Below the pieces are notes generated by a model. It was not told where the DNA came from, did not search any database, and saw only the letters and a program-made list of their open reading frames with translations. Positions 1-7,214 of a DNA stretch of 24,229 nt are shown piece after piece. The position numbers and the translations under genes were made by a program. The stretch covers positions 1-24,229 of the forward strand of contig JBFMHA010000058.1 in assembly GCA_040753075.1 (NCBI GenBank), given 5' to 3'. This DNA is from UBA6814 sp040753075. Lineage in GTDB: Bacteria; Desulfobacterota; Desulfovibrionia; Desulfovibrionales; Desulfovibrionaceae. Position 1 is the first letter of the stretch. Each line of letters begins with the position of its first letter.

Positions 1-251
1 CCGACTCCACCATCCTGCTCGGCTACGCGGCCAAGGAGCCCGGCAAGTGGGAGCTGGTGGGCGACTTCTTCTCGGACGAGCCCTACGGCATCGGCCTGCC
101 CCAGGACGACTCCGCCCTGCGCGACGCGGTGAACTTCGCCATCCAGGACATGTGGGTGGACGGCGCCTACATGAAGATCTACAACAAGTGGTACGGGCCC
201 GACACCCCGTACGCCTTCCCCATGACCGCCAAGATCGAGATGTGGCCGTAG
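1..251 (+). CDS. Polar amino-acid ABC transporter substrate-binding protein, C-terminal part
   Basis: The window opens inside this gene; the reading frame begins at base 3 and ends with TAG at 249-251, leaving about 82 residues. The visible part has the C-terminal signature of the SBP_bac_3 family (glutamate/aspartate/glutamine-type periplasmic binding proteins): a GDFFSDEPYGIGLPQDD strand-turn followed by a long helix LRDAVNFAIQDMWVDG and the closing IYNKWYG motif. Proteins of this family capture amino acids in the periplasm and hand them to a membrane permease. The next gene encodes such a permease, so the two very likely form one transporter. The exact substrate cannot be read from this fragment. 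The start and signal peptide lie outside the window. Confidence 0.85.
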   Translation, partial: DSTILLGYAAKEPGKWELVGDFFSDEPYGIGLPQDDSALRDAVNFAIQDMWVDGAYMKIYNKWYGPDTPYAFPMTAKIEMWP

Positions 252-264
252 GCTGACGGCCCGC

Positions 265-301
265 GCAGGCCCGGGAGCGAACCTCCCGGGCCTGCCTGTT
301 T
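265..301 (+). terminator. Strong hairpin between binding-protein and permease genes
   Basis: A perfect 13-bp GC-rich stem (265-277 with 283-295) closes a 5-base loop CGAAC and is followed by CTGTTTC. The T tract is short, so it probably works as a partial terminator or as a 3' stabiliser of the binding-protein message rather than a full stop. Confidence 0.7.
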
Positions 302-368
302 CACGGGGCTCCTCCGCGGCCTGCCCGGCCGCGACGAACCCGCCCTTCGACGCAGAGAACACACGTTT

Positions 369-397
369 CCGGCAGAACACCCCGCGGTGTTCGCCGG
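369..397 (+). promoter_or_regulatory. Leader hairpin just upstream of the permease ribosome-binding site
   Basis: CCGGC (369-373) and GAACACC (375-381) pair with GGTGTTC (386-392) and GCCGG (393-397) around the loop CCGC, with one bulged A at 374. It ends 8 bases before the GAGGAA ribosome-binding site at 405-410, so it could modulate access to the permease start. Function is inferred from position only. Confidence 0.4.
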
Positions 398-413
398 GAG
401 TCCCGAGGAACCG

Positions 414-2207
414 ATGCTCCGTTTCTGGCTGGAAAAGACCTGGATTCAGATCCTGACCCTCGCGACCCTGCTCGCCGCCATGGCGGCGTACTGGGGCTTC
501 TTCTTCGACTTCGGCTACGACTTCCAGTGGAGCGTGCTCTACACGGCCAACCCGACCTACGGCATGGTGTTCGGCCTGGAGCTGGTCAAGGGCCTGGGCG
601 CCACCCTGGTCATCGCCCTGTGGAGTTCGGGCTTCGCCCTGGCCCTGGGCATGTTCTTCGGCCTGGGCCGGCTCTCGGCCTTCGGCCCCCTGCGCTGGAC
701 CTCCACCGCCTACGTGGAGTTCTTCCGCAACACCCCGCTGCTGGTCCAGCTCTTCTTCTGGTACTTCGCCCTGCCCCAGGCTTTGCCCGAGGCTGCCAAG
801 CAGTGGATCTTCAGCCAGAATTTCGAGATGTTCTGCGCCATCGCCGGCCTGTCCATGTACACCGGCTCGTTCCTGGCCGAGGTCATCCGGGCCGGGCTCC
901 AGTCCATCCCCAAGGGCCTGCTGGAGGCCGCCTACTCCAGCGGCCTGTCCTACGTGCAGGTGCTCACCCGGATCATCCTGCCCCTGGCCTTCCGGCAGAT
1001 CATCCCGCCCCTGGGCAGCGAGCTTCTGAACAACATGAAGAACTCCTCCCTGGCCATGGTGGTGGGCGTGGCCGAGCTGACCTGGCAGTCGCAGCAGGTG
1101 GAGTCCCTCACCTTCCGGGGGTTCGAGGCCACCACCGCGGCCACGGTGCTCTACCTGGGCGCCTCCCTGACCATCTCGGCGCTCATGAACGCGGTGAACC
1201 GCAAGCTCAAGATCGCGCCCACCGGCCCCCGCCCCCTGGCGGAGCGGACGCTGGACGCGGTGATCCGGCCCCTGGCCTGGGCCTGCCGCGCCGCGGCCCA
1301 GCCCCTGGCCCGGCGCGCCGTGCACCGCCGCCTGCGCGGCCAGGCCGGGCTGCGCTACACCGCGGCCGGGGCCCTGTGGCGCCGCATCCTGGACCTGGCG
1401 GGCAAGGCCGTGGTCCTGGCCGGCAAGGCCGCCTTCCTGGGGGCCCTGGGCCTGGCGGTGTACAGGGTGGGCCAGGGCCTGGCCGGGTTCGACTGGTCGG
1501 TGGTGGCCGGCAACCTGCGCTCCCTGCTCATCTGGCGCTTCCCCAACGGCTCGCCCAACGAACTGTTCTGGGGCCTGGGCGGCCTGTCCTACTCCCTGCT
1601 CATGGCCCTCATCGCCATCTCGGTGAGCTTCTTCATCGGCCTGGTCGTGGGCGTGGGCCGGACCTCCCGGAACCTCATCCTGCGCATTCCCAGCATGTGC
1701 TACATCGAGTTCATCCGGGGCAACCCGCTCATCATCGTCATCTTCTGGGTCTACTTCTTCATCCCGGTGATGACGGGGGCCTACCTGGACGTGTTCTGGA
1801 GCGCCACCGTGGCGCTGACCGCCTTCACCGGGGCCTACCTGGCCGAGATCGTGCGCGCGGGCATCGAGAACATCCCCGGCGGCCAGTGGGAGGCGGCCTA
1901 CTCCACCGGCCTCAGCTCCCTGCAGACCCTGCGCCGCATCATCCTGCCCCAGGCCCTCAAGCAGATGATCCCGGCCATCGTGGGCCAGTTCATCGCCATC
2001 TTCAAGGACACCTCGCTGGCCTACGTCATCGGCGTGCTGGAGCTCACCTTCGTGGCCCAGGGCCTGAACAACCGGCTCATGGTCCACCCCTTCGAGATCT
2101 ACACCACCGTGGCCGCCCTGTACTTCGCCTTCTGCTACGCCATGAGCATCCTGGCCAACCGCCTGGAGCTCCGGCTCACGCCCGAGAAGACCCGGCTGAT
2201 GATGTAG
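414..2207 (+). CDS. Fused double-domain amino-acid ABC transporter permease
   Basis: A 597-residue integral membrane protein of the HisM/GlnP type. It contains two complete permease domains instead of the usual one of about 220-250 residues. Domain 1 covers about residues 50-265 with its ATPase-docking EAA loop at E171-A-A, followed by YSSGLSYVQVLTRIILP. Domain 2 covers about 385-585 with its EAA loop at E493 (EAAYSTGLSSLQTLRRIILP). The two are joined by an Arg/Ala-rich linker of about 110 residues with one further hydrophobic segment (about 340-355). It should form the membrane channel for the amino acid captured by the upstream binding protein. The start at 414 is chosen because GAGGAA sits 3 bases upstream; a GTG at 387 is in frame but lies inside a hairpin. 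No ATPase gene is present in the window; it may lie upstream of the edge. Confidence 0.88.
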   Translation: MLRFWLEKTWIQILTLATLLAAMAAYWGFFFDFGYDFQWSVLYTANPTYGMVFGLELVKGLGATLVIALWSSGFALALGMFFGLGRLSAFGPLRWTSTAYVEFFRNTPLLVQLFFWYFALPQALPEAAKQWIFSQNFEMFCAIAGLSMYTGSFLAEVIRAGLQSIPKGLLEAAYSSGLSYVQVLTRIILPLAFRQIIPPLGSELLNNMKNSSLAMVVGVAELTWQSQQVESLTFRGFEATTAATVLYLGASLTISALMNAVNRKLKIAPTGPRPLAERTLDAVIRPLAWACRAAAQPLARRAVHRRLRGQAGLRYTAAGALWRRILDLAGKAVVLAGKAAFLGALGLAVYRVGQGLAGFDWSVVAGNLRSLLIWRFPNGSPNELFWGLGGLSYSLLMALIAISVSFFIGLVVGVGRTSRNLILRIPSMCYIEFIRGNPLIIVIFWVYFFIPVMTGAYLDVFWSATVALTAFTGAYLAEIVRAGIENIPGGQWEAAYSTGLSSLQTLRRIILPQALKQMIPAIVGQFIAIFKDTSLAYVIGVLELTFVAQGLNNRLMVHPFEIYTTVAALYFAFCYAMSILANRLELRLTPEKTRLMM

Positions 2208-2215
2208 GACCGCCC

Positions 2216-2734
2216 ATGCCCGCCGCTCCCCTCGCCCCCATCCGCATTCTGGCCGCCGGCGGAACCCTGGACAAGGAGTACGACAAGCTCCGGGGCGAAC
2301 TGGTGTTCACCCGCTCCCACCTGGCCGAGATCCTGGACCAGGCCCGGGTGCGGACGCCGTTCACCATCGAGACGGTGATGCTCAAGGACAGCCTGCACAT
2401 GGACCAGGCGGACCGGGAGGCCATCCTGGCCCGCTGCCTGGCCAGTCCCGAGGAGCGCATCATCGTCACCCACGGCACCGACACCCTGGCCGAGACCGCC
2501 CGGCTCCTGGGCCAGCGCCTGTCCGGCAAGACCGTGGTGCTGGTGGGGGCCATGATCCCCTTCTCCTTCGGCGGCTCGGACGCCATGTTCAACCTGGGCT
2601 GCGCCATGGCCGCGGTCCAGCTCTGCCCGCCCGGGGTCTGGGTGACCATGAACGGCCGGTTCTTCCCCTGGGACGACGTGCGCAAGGACAAGGCCGCCGG
2701 CGACTTCGTCCCCCTCGCCTCCGATCCTTCCTGA
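2216..2734 (+). CDS. Short asparaginase-domain protein (N-terminal domain only)
   Basis: A 172-residue protein matching the N-terminal domain of the L-asparaginase/glutaminase family. It has both active-site threonine motifs: AAGGTLDK (T17) and VTHGTDTLAETA (T88 within HGTDT). It also has the DSLHM element (58-62) and GKTVVLVGAMIP, with K105 at the place of the catalytic lysine. Full-length enzymes are about 320-350 residues; the C-terminal domain is absent, yet the gene ends cleanly with TGA and no remnant follows. Short asparaginase-domain proteins of this size are known in proteobacteria. It starts 8 bases after the permease stop, so it is probably co-transcribed. It may deamidate asparagine or glutamine brought in by the transporter, but substrate and activity are unproven. 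The start at 2216 follows the permease stop; the ribosome-binding site is weak (TAGGAC). Confidence 0.75.
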   Translation: MPAAPLAPIRILAAGGTLDKEYDKLRGELVFTRSHLAEILDQARVRTPFTIETVMLKDSLHMDQADREAILARCLASPEERIIVTHGTDTLAETARLLGQRLSGKTVVLVGAMIPFSFGGSDAMFNLGCAMAAVQLCPPGVWVTMNGRFFPWDDVRKDKAAGDFVPLASDPS

Positions 2735-2756
2735 CAAAAGCCAACAATCCCGCTCA

Positions 2757-2786
2757 AGTGTGTGACAATCCCGGTTGTCACACACT
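2757..2786. promoter_or_regulatory. Large palindrome upstream of pstS
   Basis: The two 12-base arms AGTGTGTGACAA (2757-2768) and TTGTCACACACT (2775-2786) are perfect reverse complements around a 6-base centre TCCCGG. There is no T tract, so it is either an operator for a dimeric regulator or a hairpin ending the upstream operon. The TGTGA...TCACA halves resemble CRP/FNR-family half-sites but are 12 bases apart rather than the usual 6. Confidence 0.5.
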
Positions 2787-2814
2787 CTCTGTTCCTCCGT
2801 CACCCGTCCGTAAC
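2775..2814 (+). promoter_or_regulatory. Candidate PhoB (Pho box-like) direct repeats ahead of pstS
   Basis: CCGTCAC (2797-2803) and CCGTAAC (2808-2814) are separated by 4 bases, the 11-base period of a Pho box (consensus CTGTCAT-N4-CTGTCAT). A further TTGTCAC at 2775 lies two periods (22 bases) upstream. The match is moderate (5/7 and 4/7), and no convincing -10 follows, so this is a candidate only. Its place in front of pstS is where PhoB would be expected to bind. Confidence 0.35.
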
Positions 2815-2887
2815 ATTGCGGACGTACTTCCTTGCCATCTGCAGACGGCAACGAACGAAACCCGTACGTCATTTCCGGAGGAATCCA

Positions 2888-3703
2888 ATGAAACCGTTCA
2901 AGCTCGGCATCGCGTCCCTGCTGGTCCTGGCCCTGTCCGCCACGGCCTGGGCCGGGGAAATCGCCATCAACGGATCCACCACCGTGCTGCCCATCATGCA
3001 GAAGGTGGCCGAAGCCTACATGGCCGTGCACAAGGAAGCGGCCCTGTCCGTGTCCGGCGGCGGCTCGGGCAACGGCATCAAGGCCATCATCGACGGCGCC
3101 GCCGACATCGCCATGTCCTCCCGCCAGATGAAGGACAAGGAAGCAGCCCTGGCCAAGAACAAGGGCGTCGCCCCCAAGGAGATCGCCATCGCCATGGACG
3201 CCCTGGTGCCGGTGGTCCACCCCTCCAACCCGGTGAAGGACCTCGCCCTTGAGCAGCTCCAGGGCATCTACATGGGCAAGATCACGAACTGGAAGGACGT
3301 GGGCGGCCCCGACGCCCCCATCGTGGCCATCTCCCGCGACACCTCCTCCGGCACCTACGAGACCTGGGAGGAGAAGGTGATGCACAGGGAGAGGGTGTTC
3401 CCCGGCGCGCTGCTCCAGGCCTCCAACGGGGCCGTGGTGCAGGCCGTGTCCAAGAACAGGAACGCCATCGGCTACATCGGCATCGGCTACCTGGACGCCA
3501 GCACCAGGGCCGTGTCCGTGGGCGGCGTCATGGGCAGCGCCGACACCGCCCTGAACGGGAAGTACTCCATCGCCCGCAACCTGTACCTCTACGTCAACGG
3601 CGAGCCCTCCGGCGAGGTGGCCAAGATCGTGGCCTACGTCCTCGACCCGGCCAAGGGCCAGAAGCACGTGGCCGAGGTGGGCTACGTGCCCCTGAAGAAG
3701 TAG
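2888..3703 (+). CDS. pstS: Phosphate ABC transporter substrate-binding protein PstS
   Basis: A 271-residue periplasmic phosphate-binding protein. It has a Sec signal peptide (KPFK, a hydrophobic core, then a cut after AWA at 20-22). The phosphate-contacting loops of the PstS family are visible: NGSTTV (28-33), SGGGSGNG (56-63) with DGAADIAMSSR just after, and RDTSSGT (150-156). It binds inorganic phosphate and delivers it to PstC/PstA. The start is fixed by a strong CGGAGGA ribosome-binding site about 6 bases upstream. It is the first gene of a pstSCA cluster. The hairpin at 3748-3778 after it suggests that it is made in excess over the permease. Length is typical of the shorter PstS branch. 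Confidence 0.95.
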   Translation: MKPFKLGIASLLVLALSATAWAGEIAINGSTTVLPIMQKVAEAYMAVHKEAALSVSGGGSGNGIKAIIDGAADIAMSSRQMKDKEAALAKNKGVAPKEIAIAMDALVPVVHPSNPVKDLALEQLQGIYMGKITNWKDVGGPDAPIVAISRDTSSGTYETWEEKVMHRERVFPGALLQASNGAVVQAVSKNRNAIGYIGIGYLDASTRAVSVGGVMGSADTALNGKYSIARNLYLYVNGEPSGEVAKIVAYVLDPAKGQKHVAEVGYVPLKK

Positions 3704-3747
3704 CGCCTCCGCCGCCGCGAACGACACGGCGCATCGACCCGAAGCCT

Positions 3748-3781
3748 CCCTGCGCCGGCCGGCACGGCCGGCGCAGGGTTT
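3748..3781 (+). terminator. Hairpin between pstS and pstC (attenuating terminator)
   Basis: A perfect 14-bp GC stem (3748-3761 with 3765-3778), loop GCA, then TTT. It is strong as a hairpin but has only three T's, which fits partial read-through into pstC. Confidence 0.7.
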
Positions 3782-3814
3782 CGCCCTTGCCGAACCTCAG
3801 CCCCGGGACACGCC

Positions 3815-4708
3815 ATGCCCATCAGACGGCAGACCAAGGAAAAGCTCATCCGGACCGCCTTCCTGCTGATCGCCCTCACCTCCATCGCGGTCCTGGCCCT
3901 CATCATGCTCTTCCTGTTCATGGAGGGCCTGCCCATCTTCCGGGACTACCCGGTCACGGAGTTCCTCTTCGGCCGGCTCTGGTACCCCACCGCGGACCCG
4001 CCGGACTTCGGCATCTTCCCGCTCATCATGGGCTCCCTGGCGGTGACCGCCCTGTCCTCGGCCATCGCCATCCCCCTGGGGGTCATGACCGCCATCTACC
4101 TGGCGGAGATCGCCCGGCCCCGGGTGCGGCAGTACGTGAAGCCCGTGGTGGAGCTCCTGGCCGCCCTGCCCTCGGTGGTCATCGGCTTCTTCGGCATGGT
4201 CATCGTGGCGCCATTCCTCCAGGACGCCTTCGGCGCGGCCACCGGCCTGAACCTGCTCAACGCCGCCGTCATGCTGGCCTTCATGAGCGTGCCCACCATC
4301 TGCTCCATCTCCGAGGACGCCATCCACAACGTGCCCGGCGAACTGCGCGAGGCCTCCCTGGCCCTGGGCGCCACCCACTGGGAGACCATCCTGCGGGTGG
4401 TGCTGCCGGCCTCGGCCTCGGGCATCTCCACCGGGGTCATCCTGGGCATGTCCCGGGCCATCGGCGAAACCATGGTGGTGCTCATGGTGGCCGGCGGCGC
4501 GGCCCTCATCCCCGGCTCCCTCTTCGACCCGGTGCGGCCCATGCCCGCCTCCATCGCCGCGGAGATGGCCGAGGCCCCCTTCCGGGGCGACCACTACTAC
4601 GCCCTGTTCGCCACCGGCATGGTCCTCTTCCTGTTCACCATGCTCTTCAACATCGCAGCCGACCACATCGCGGAAAAGCACAAGCAGGTCGGCGCCGCCA
4701 CCCTGTAG
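3815..4708 (+). CDS. pstC: Phosphate ABC transporter permease PstC
   Basis: A 297-residue inner-membrane permease with about six membrane helices; the first is at residues 13-37. The ATPase-docking EAA-type loop is at 179 (EASLALGATHWETILRVVLP), followed by ILGMSRAIGETM, a hallmark of PstC/PstA. With PstA it forms the phosphate channel. The ATG at 3815 opens with MPIRRQTKEK, a positively charged cytoplasmic start; the ribosome-binding site is weak (GGGACACGCC). It lies 111 bases after pstS, beyond the hairpin, and 8 bases before pstA. Confidence 0.94.
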   Translation: MPIRRQTKEKLIRTAFLLIALTSIAVLALIMLFLFMEGLPIFRDYPVTEFLFGRLWYPTADPPDFGIFPLIMGSLAVTALSSAIAIPLGVMTAIYLAEIARPRVRQYVKPVVELLAALPSVVIGFFGMVIVAPFLQDAFGAATGLNLLNAAVMLAFMSVPTICSISEDAIHNVPGELREASLALGATHWETILRVVLPASASGISTGVILGMSRAIGETMVVLMVAGGAALIPGSLFDPVRPMPASIAAEMAEAPFRGDHYYALFATGMVLFLFTMLFNIAADHIAEKHKQVGAATL

Positions 4709-4716
4709 GAGCCCCC

Positions 4717-5649
4717 ATGGCCGTCCCCGGAGAACTCGCCATGACCGCCGACGCCCAGACCCCCCCCGCCCGGAATCGCATCCCGGACGCCGCCTGCAAC
4801 CTCGGCCGCCGCAACGCGCTGCAGCGGTTCATGTTCGGCATCTTCCGCACCGCCTCGGGCGTCAACGGCCTGGCCCTGGCGGTCATCTGCGCCTTCCTGC
4901 TCTTCCACGGCCTGCCCGCCCTCTCCTGGGAGCTCCTCACCCAGGCCCCGCGCAAGATGATGACCGAGGGCGGCATCTTCCCCTGCATCGCGGGCACGTT
5001 CCTGCTCTCCTTCGGGGCCATGCTGGCGGCCTTCCCCCTGGGCGTGGCCTCGGCCGTCTACCTCAACGAGTACGCCGCGAACCGCAAGGCGGTGCGCATC
5101 ATCCGCCTGGGCATCAACAACCTGGCCGGCGTGCCCTCGGTGGTCTTCGGCCTGTTCGGCCTGGCCTTCTTCGTGACCTTCTTCAAGTTCGGGGTCTCCA
5201 TCCTCTCCGGCGTGCTCACCCTGGCCGCGCTCATCCTGCCGGTCATCATCGGCACCGCGGAGGAGGCCCTGCGCCAGGTGCCCAACACCTATCGCGAGGC
5301 CTCCCTGGGCCTGGGCGCCACCAAGTGGCAGACCATCTCCCGGGTGGTCCTGCCCGCGGCCACGCCCGGCATGCTCACCGGCGCCATCCTGGGCCTGTCC
5401 CGCGCCGCGGGCGAGACCGCGGCCATCATGTTCACCGCCGCGGTGTTCTACACCCCCCGCATGCCCGACTCCGTCTTCAGCTCGGTCATGGCCCTGCCCT
5501 ACCACGTGTACGTGCTGGCCACCGCGGGCACCGAGATCGAGAAGACCCGGCCGCTGCAGTACGGCACCTCCCTGGTGCTCGTCGCCCTGGTCCTGGGCAT
5601 GAACCTGGCGGCCATCTGGCTGCGCGCCCGGCTCCAGAAGAAGCGCTGA
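4717..5649 (+). CDS. pstA: Phosphate ABC transporter permease PstA
   Basis: A 310-residue partner permease of PstC. A cytoplasmic N-terminus (1-45) is followed by about six membrane helices. The EAA-type loop is at 194 (EASLGLGATKWQTISRVVLP), followed by ILGLSRAAGETAAIMFTAA. The start at 4717 is preferred because AGGAG at 4707-4711 overlaps the pstC stop and lies 5 bases upstream, which suggests translational coupling. An in-frame ATG at 4741 with its own GGAGA is the alternative (302 aa). Normally pstB (ATPase) and phoU follow; here the next gene is a PIN-PhoH protein, so the ATPase must be encoded elsewhere. Confidence 0.94.
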   Translation: MAVPGELAMTADAQTPPARNRIPDAACNLGRRNALQRFMFGIFRTASGVNGLALAVICAFLLFHGLPALSWELLTQAPRKMMTEGGIFPCIAGTFLLSFGAMLAAFPLGVASAVYLNEYAANRKAVRIIRLGINNLAGVPSVVFGLFGLAFFVTFFKFGVSILSGVLTLAALILPVIIGTAEEALRQVPNTYREASLGLGATKWQTISRVVLPAATPGMLTGAILGLSRAAGETAAIMFTAAVFYTPRMPDSVFSSVMALPYHVYVLATAGTEIEKTRPLQYGTSLVLVALVLGMNLAAIWLRARLQKKR

Positions 5650-5793
5650 CCGACCGGCGTCCCGCAGGCCGCGCCGGGCAGGGCAGGCCGGCCGCGTTTA
5701 CACCAGTCAAGAAATACTCTAGAGAGTTGGGTACTGATGGTGCGCCAGGGCACGCCTGCCCTGCGTCAAACCCAGCGAGGATTTGCGCCCTCC

Positions 5794-6987
5794 ATGAGCA
5801 AGAAAAACTACATCCTCGACACCAACGTTCTCATCGAAAATCCCAACAGCATCCTCAGCCTGCGCAACGGCCAAGACAACGAAGTCTACATTCCCTACCA
5901 CGTCCTCATCGAACTCAACAAACTCAAGACCAACCCGCGGCTGCGCCACATCGTGGCCAAGGTCATCGACGTCCTGCTCGAGCACAAGGACCGCCTCCAC
6001 TTCATCCGCAACGACTCCTCCATCTCGCCCTTCACCGAGGAGATCGTGGACAGCTTCATCCTGGAGGAGATCAAGGCCAGCACCGACATCGAGAACCCCA
6101 TCCTGGTCACCAACGACCGCATCCTCCAGCTCCAGGCCAGCCTGCTCTCCATCGCCAGCGAGGAGTTCAAGGACTCCAAGCCCTTCGAGTCCGAATCCCA
6201 GCTCTACACCGGGTTCGCGGAGAACGGCGACGAGCCCCTGCCCAACTCCTTCTCCTGGGTGGACGGCAGGCCCGTGCTGCACGCGCCCGAGGGGGACAAA
6301 ACCATCTCCTACACGCACGCGGTCTGGAGCGTGAAGCCCCGCAGCGTCTACCAGAACCTGGCCCTGGAGCTCATCCTCTCGGAGCACATCGACCTGGTCT
6401 CCATCCAGAGCGAGGCCGGGTTCGGCAAGACCTACCTGGCCCTGGCCGCGGCCCTCTACATGGTCCTGGAGAAGCGCTTCTACGAGAAGATCTACGTGAT
6501 CAAGCCCACCATCGAACTGGGGGCCAAGCTCGGCTACCTGCCCGGCGACATCGAGGAGAAGATGGAGCCCTACGTCAAGTACATCTTCGACCTGGTGCAG
6601 AAGCTCCACGACCTGCGGCCGGCCAACAAGATCTTCACCAACCCCGGGGCCGACACCCTGAAGTACAACCCCAAGAAGTTCGAGATCCTCCCCCTGGCCT
6701 ACATCCGGGGCATGAACATCGAGCACGCCTACGTCATCATCGACGAGGCCCAGAACCTCTCGCGCAACGAGATCCGCGCCCTGCTCACCCGCATGGGCGA
6801 AGGGGTCAAGTGCCTCTGCCTGGGCGACACCTCCCAGGTGGACAACCCCTACCTCAACGAGGCCAACAACGGCCTCAACTGGATCGTGCGCAAGTTCAAG
6901 GGATTCAACAACTACGGCCACATCGTGCTCAAGGGCGAGCGCTCCCGCGGCCCCATCACCGACATGGTGCTCAAGTCTCGGCTGTAG
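5794..6987 (+). CDS. PIN domain-PhoH family ATPase
   Basis: A 397-residue protein with an N-terminal PIN ribonuclease-like domain (YILDTNVLI, with acidic residues D9 and D108 in VTNDR) and a C-terminal PhoH P-loop domain. The latter has Walker A EAGFGKT (207-213), Walker B VIIDEAQ (314-320), the GDTSQVD sensor motif (344-350) and SRGPITDMV at the end. PIN-PhoH proteins are thought to be RNA-unwinding and RNA-cleaving enzymes; the cellular target here is unknown. ATG 5794 is chosen because the PIN strand starts at once after MSKKN. An in-frame ATG at 5737 would add 19 non-homologous-looking residues. GAGG at 5777-5780 is rather far (13 bases). The 144-base gap after pstA has no clear terminator, so read-through from pst is possible. 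Confidence 0.92.
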   Translation: MSKKNYILDTNVLIENPNSILSLRNGQDNEVYIPYHVLIELNKLKTNPRLRHIVAKVIDVLLEHKDRLHFIRNDSSISPFTEEIVDSFILEEIKASTDIENPILVTNDRILQLQASLLSIASEEFKDSKPFESESQLYTGFAENGDEPLPNSFSWVDGRPVLHAPEGDKTISYTHAVWSVKPRSVYQNLALELILSEHIDLVSIQSEAGFGKTYLALAAALYMVLEKRFYEKIYVIKPTIELGAKLGYLPGDIEEKMEPYVKYIFDLVQKLHDLRPANKIFTNPGADTLKYNPKKFEILPLAYIRGMNIEHAYVIIDEAQNLSRNEIRALLTRMGEGVKCLCLGDTSQVDNPYLNEANNGLNWIVRKFKGFNNYGHIVLKGERSRGPITDMVLKSRL

Positions 6988-7002
6988 GACTTGCCGTGTC
7001 AT

Positions 7003-7024
7003 GAAACATGCGTGCGCATGTTTC
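7003..7024. promoter_or_regulatory. 22-bp palindrome after the PIN-PhoH gene
   Basis: GAAACATGCG (7003-7012) and CGCATGTTTC (7015-7024) are exact reverse complements around TG. As RNA it would form a 9-bp hairpin with a GTGC loop, but CCCGCC rather than T's follows. It may be a 3' stabilising hairpin or a protein site. Confidence 0.4.
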
Positions 7025-7157
7025 CCGCCACGGCCTTGATCGCAAAGGCAAGCCTTTGCAGTTCGCGGGAAGAAGCCTGGGCGCCGCCTGCGCCGCGGGT
7101 TGCCGGACGGACGAGCCCGTTTCCCCGTCCCGCAGGCCTCCCGCTCCCCTGACAAAC

Positions 7158-7192
7158 AAAAAGCCGATGGGCCAAGGCCCATCGGCTTTTTT
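7158..7192. terminator. Bidirectional intrinsic terminator between phoH and choX-type genes
   Basis: AAAAAGCCGATGGGCC (7158-7173) pairs perfectly with GGCCCATCGGCTTTTT (7176-7191). The GC core is flanked by A's on one side and six T's (7187-7192) on the other, so both strands have hairpin plus U-tract. It terminates the plus-strand PIN-PhoH gene and the minus-strand choline operon, which converge here. Confidence 0.92.
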
Positions 7193-7214
7193 CATGCACC
7201 GGAGCGGCGCGTTG

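Noticed and set aside
2757..2786. Possible CRP/FNR or HcpR operator
   Set aside because: The TGTGA and TCACA halves are 12 bases apart, not the 6 required, so I list it only as an unassigned palindrome.
2135..3727. Very long open frames opposite the pst, phoH, bet and alaS genes
   Set aside because: They are His/Gly/Arg/Pro-rich shadow frames caused by high third-position GC. They show no family motifs, and the opposite strand has clear homologs.
5697..5725. Possible promoter TTTACA-N17-TAGAGA ahead of the PIN-PhoH gene
   Set aside because: The -10 matches only 3 of 6 positions; too weak to annotate, though local AT content is raised.
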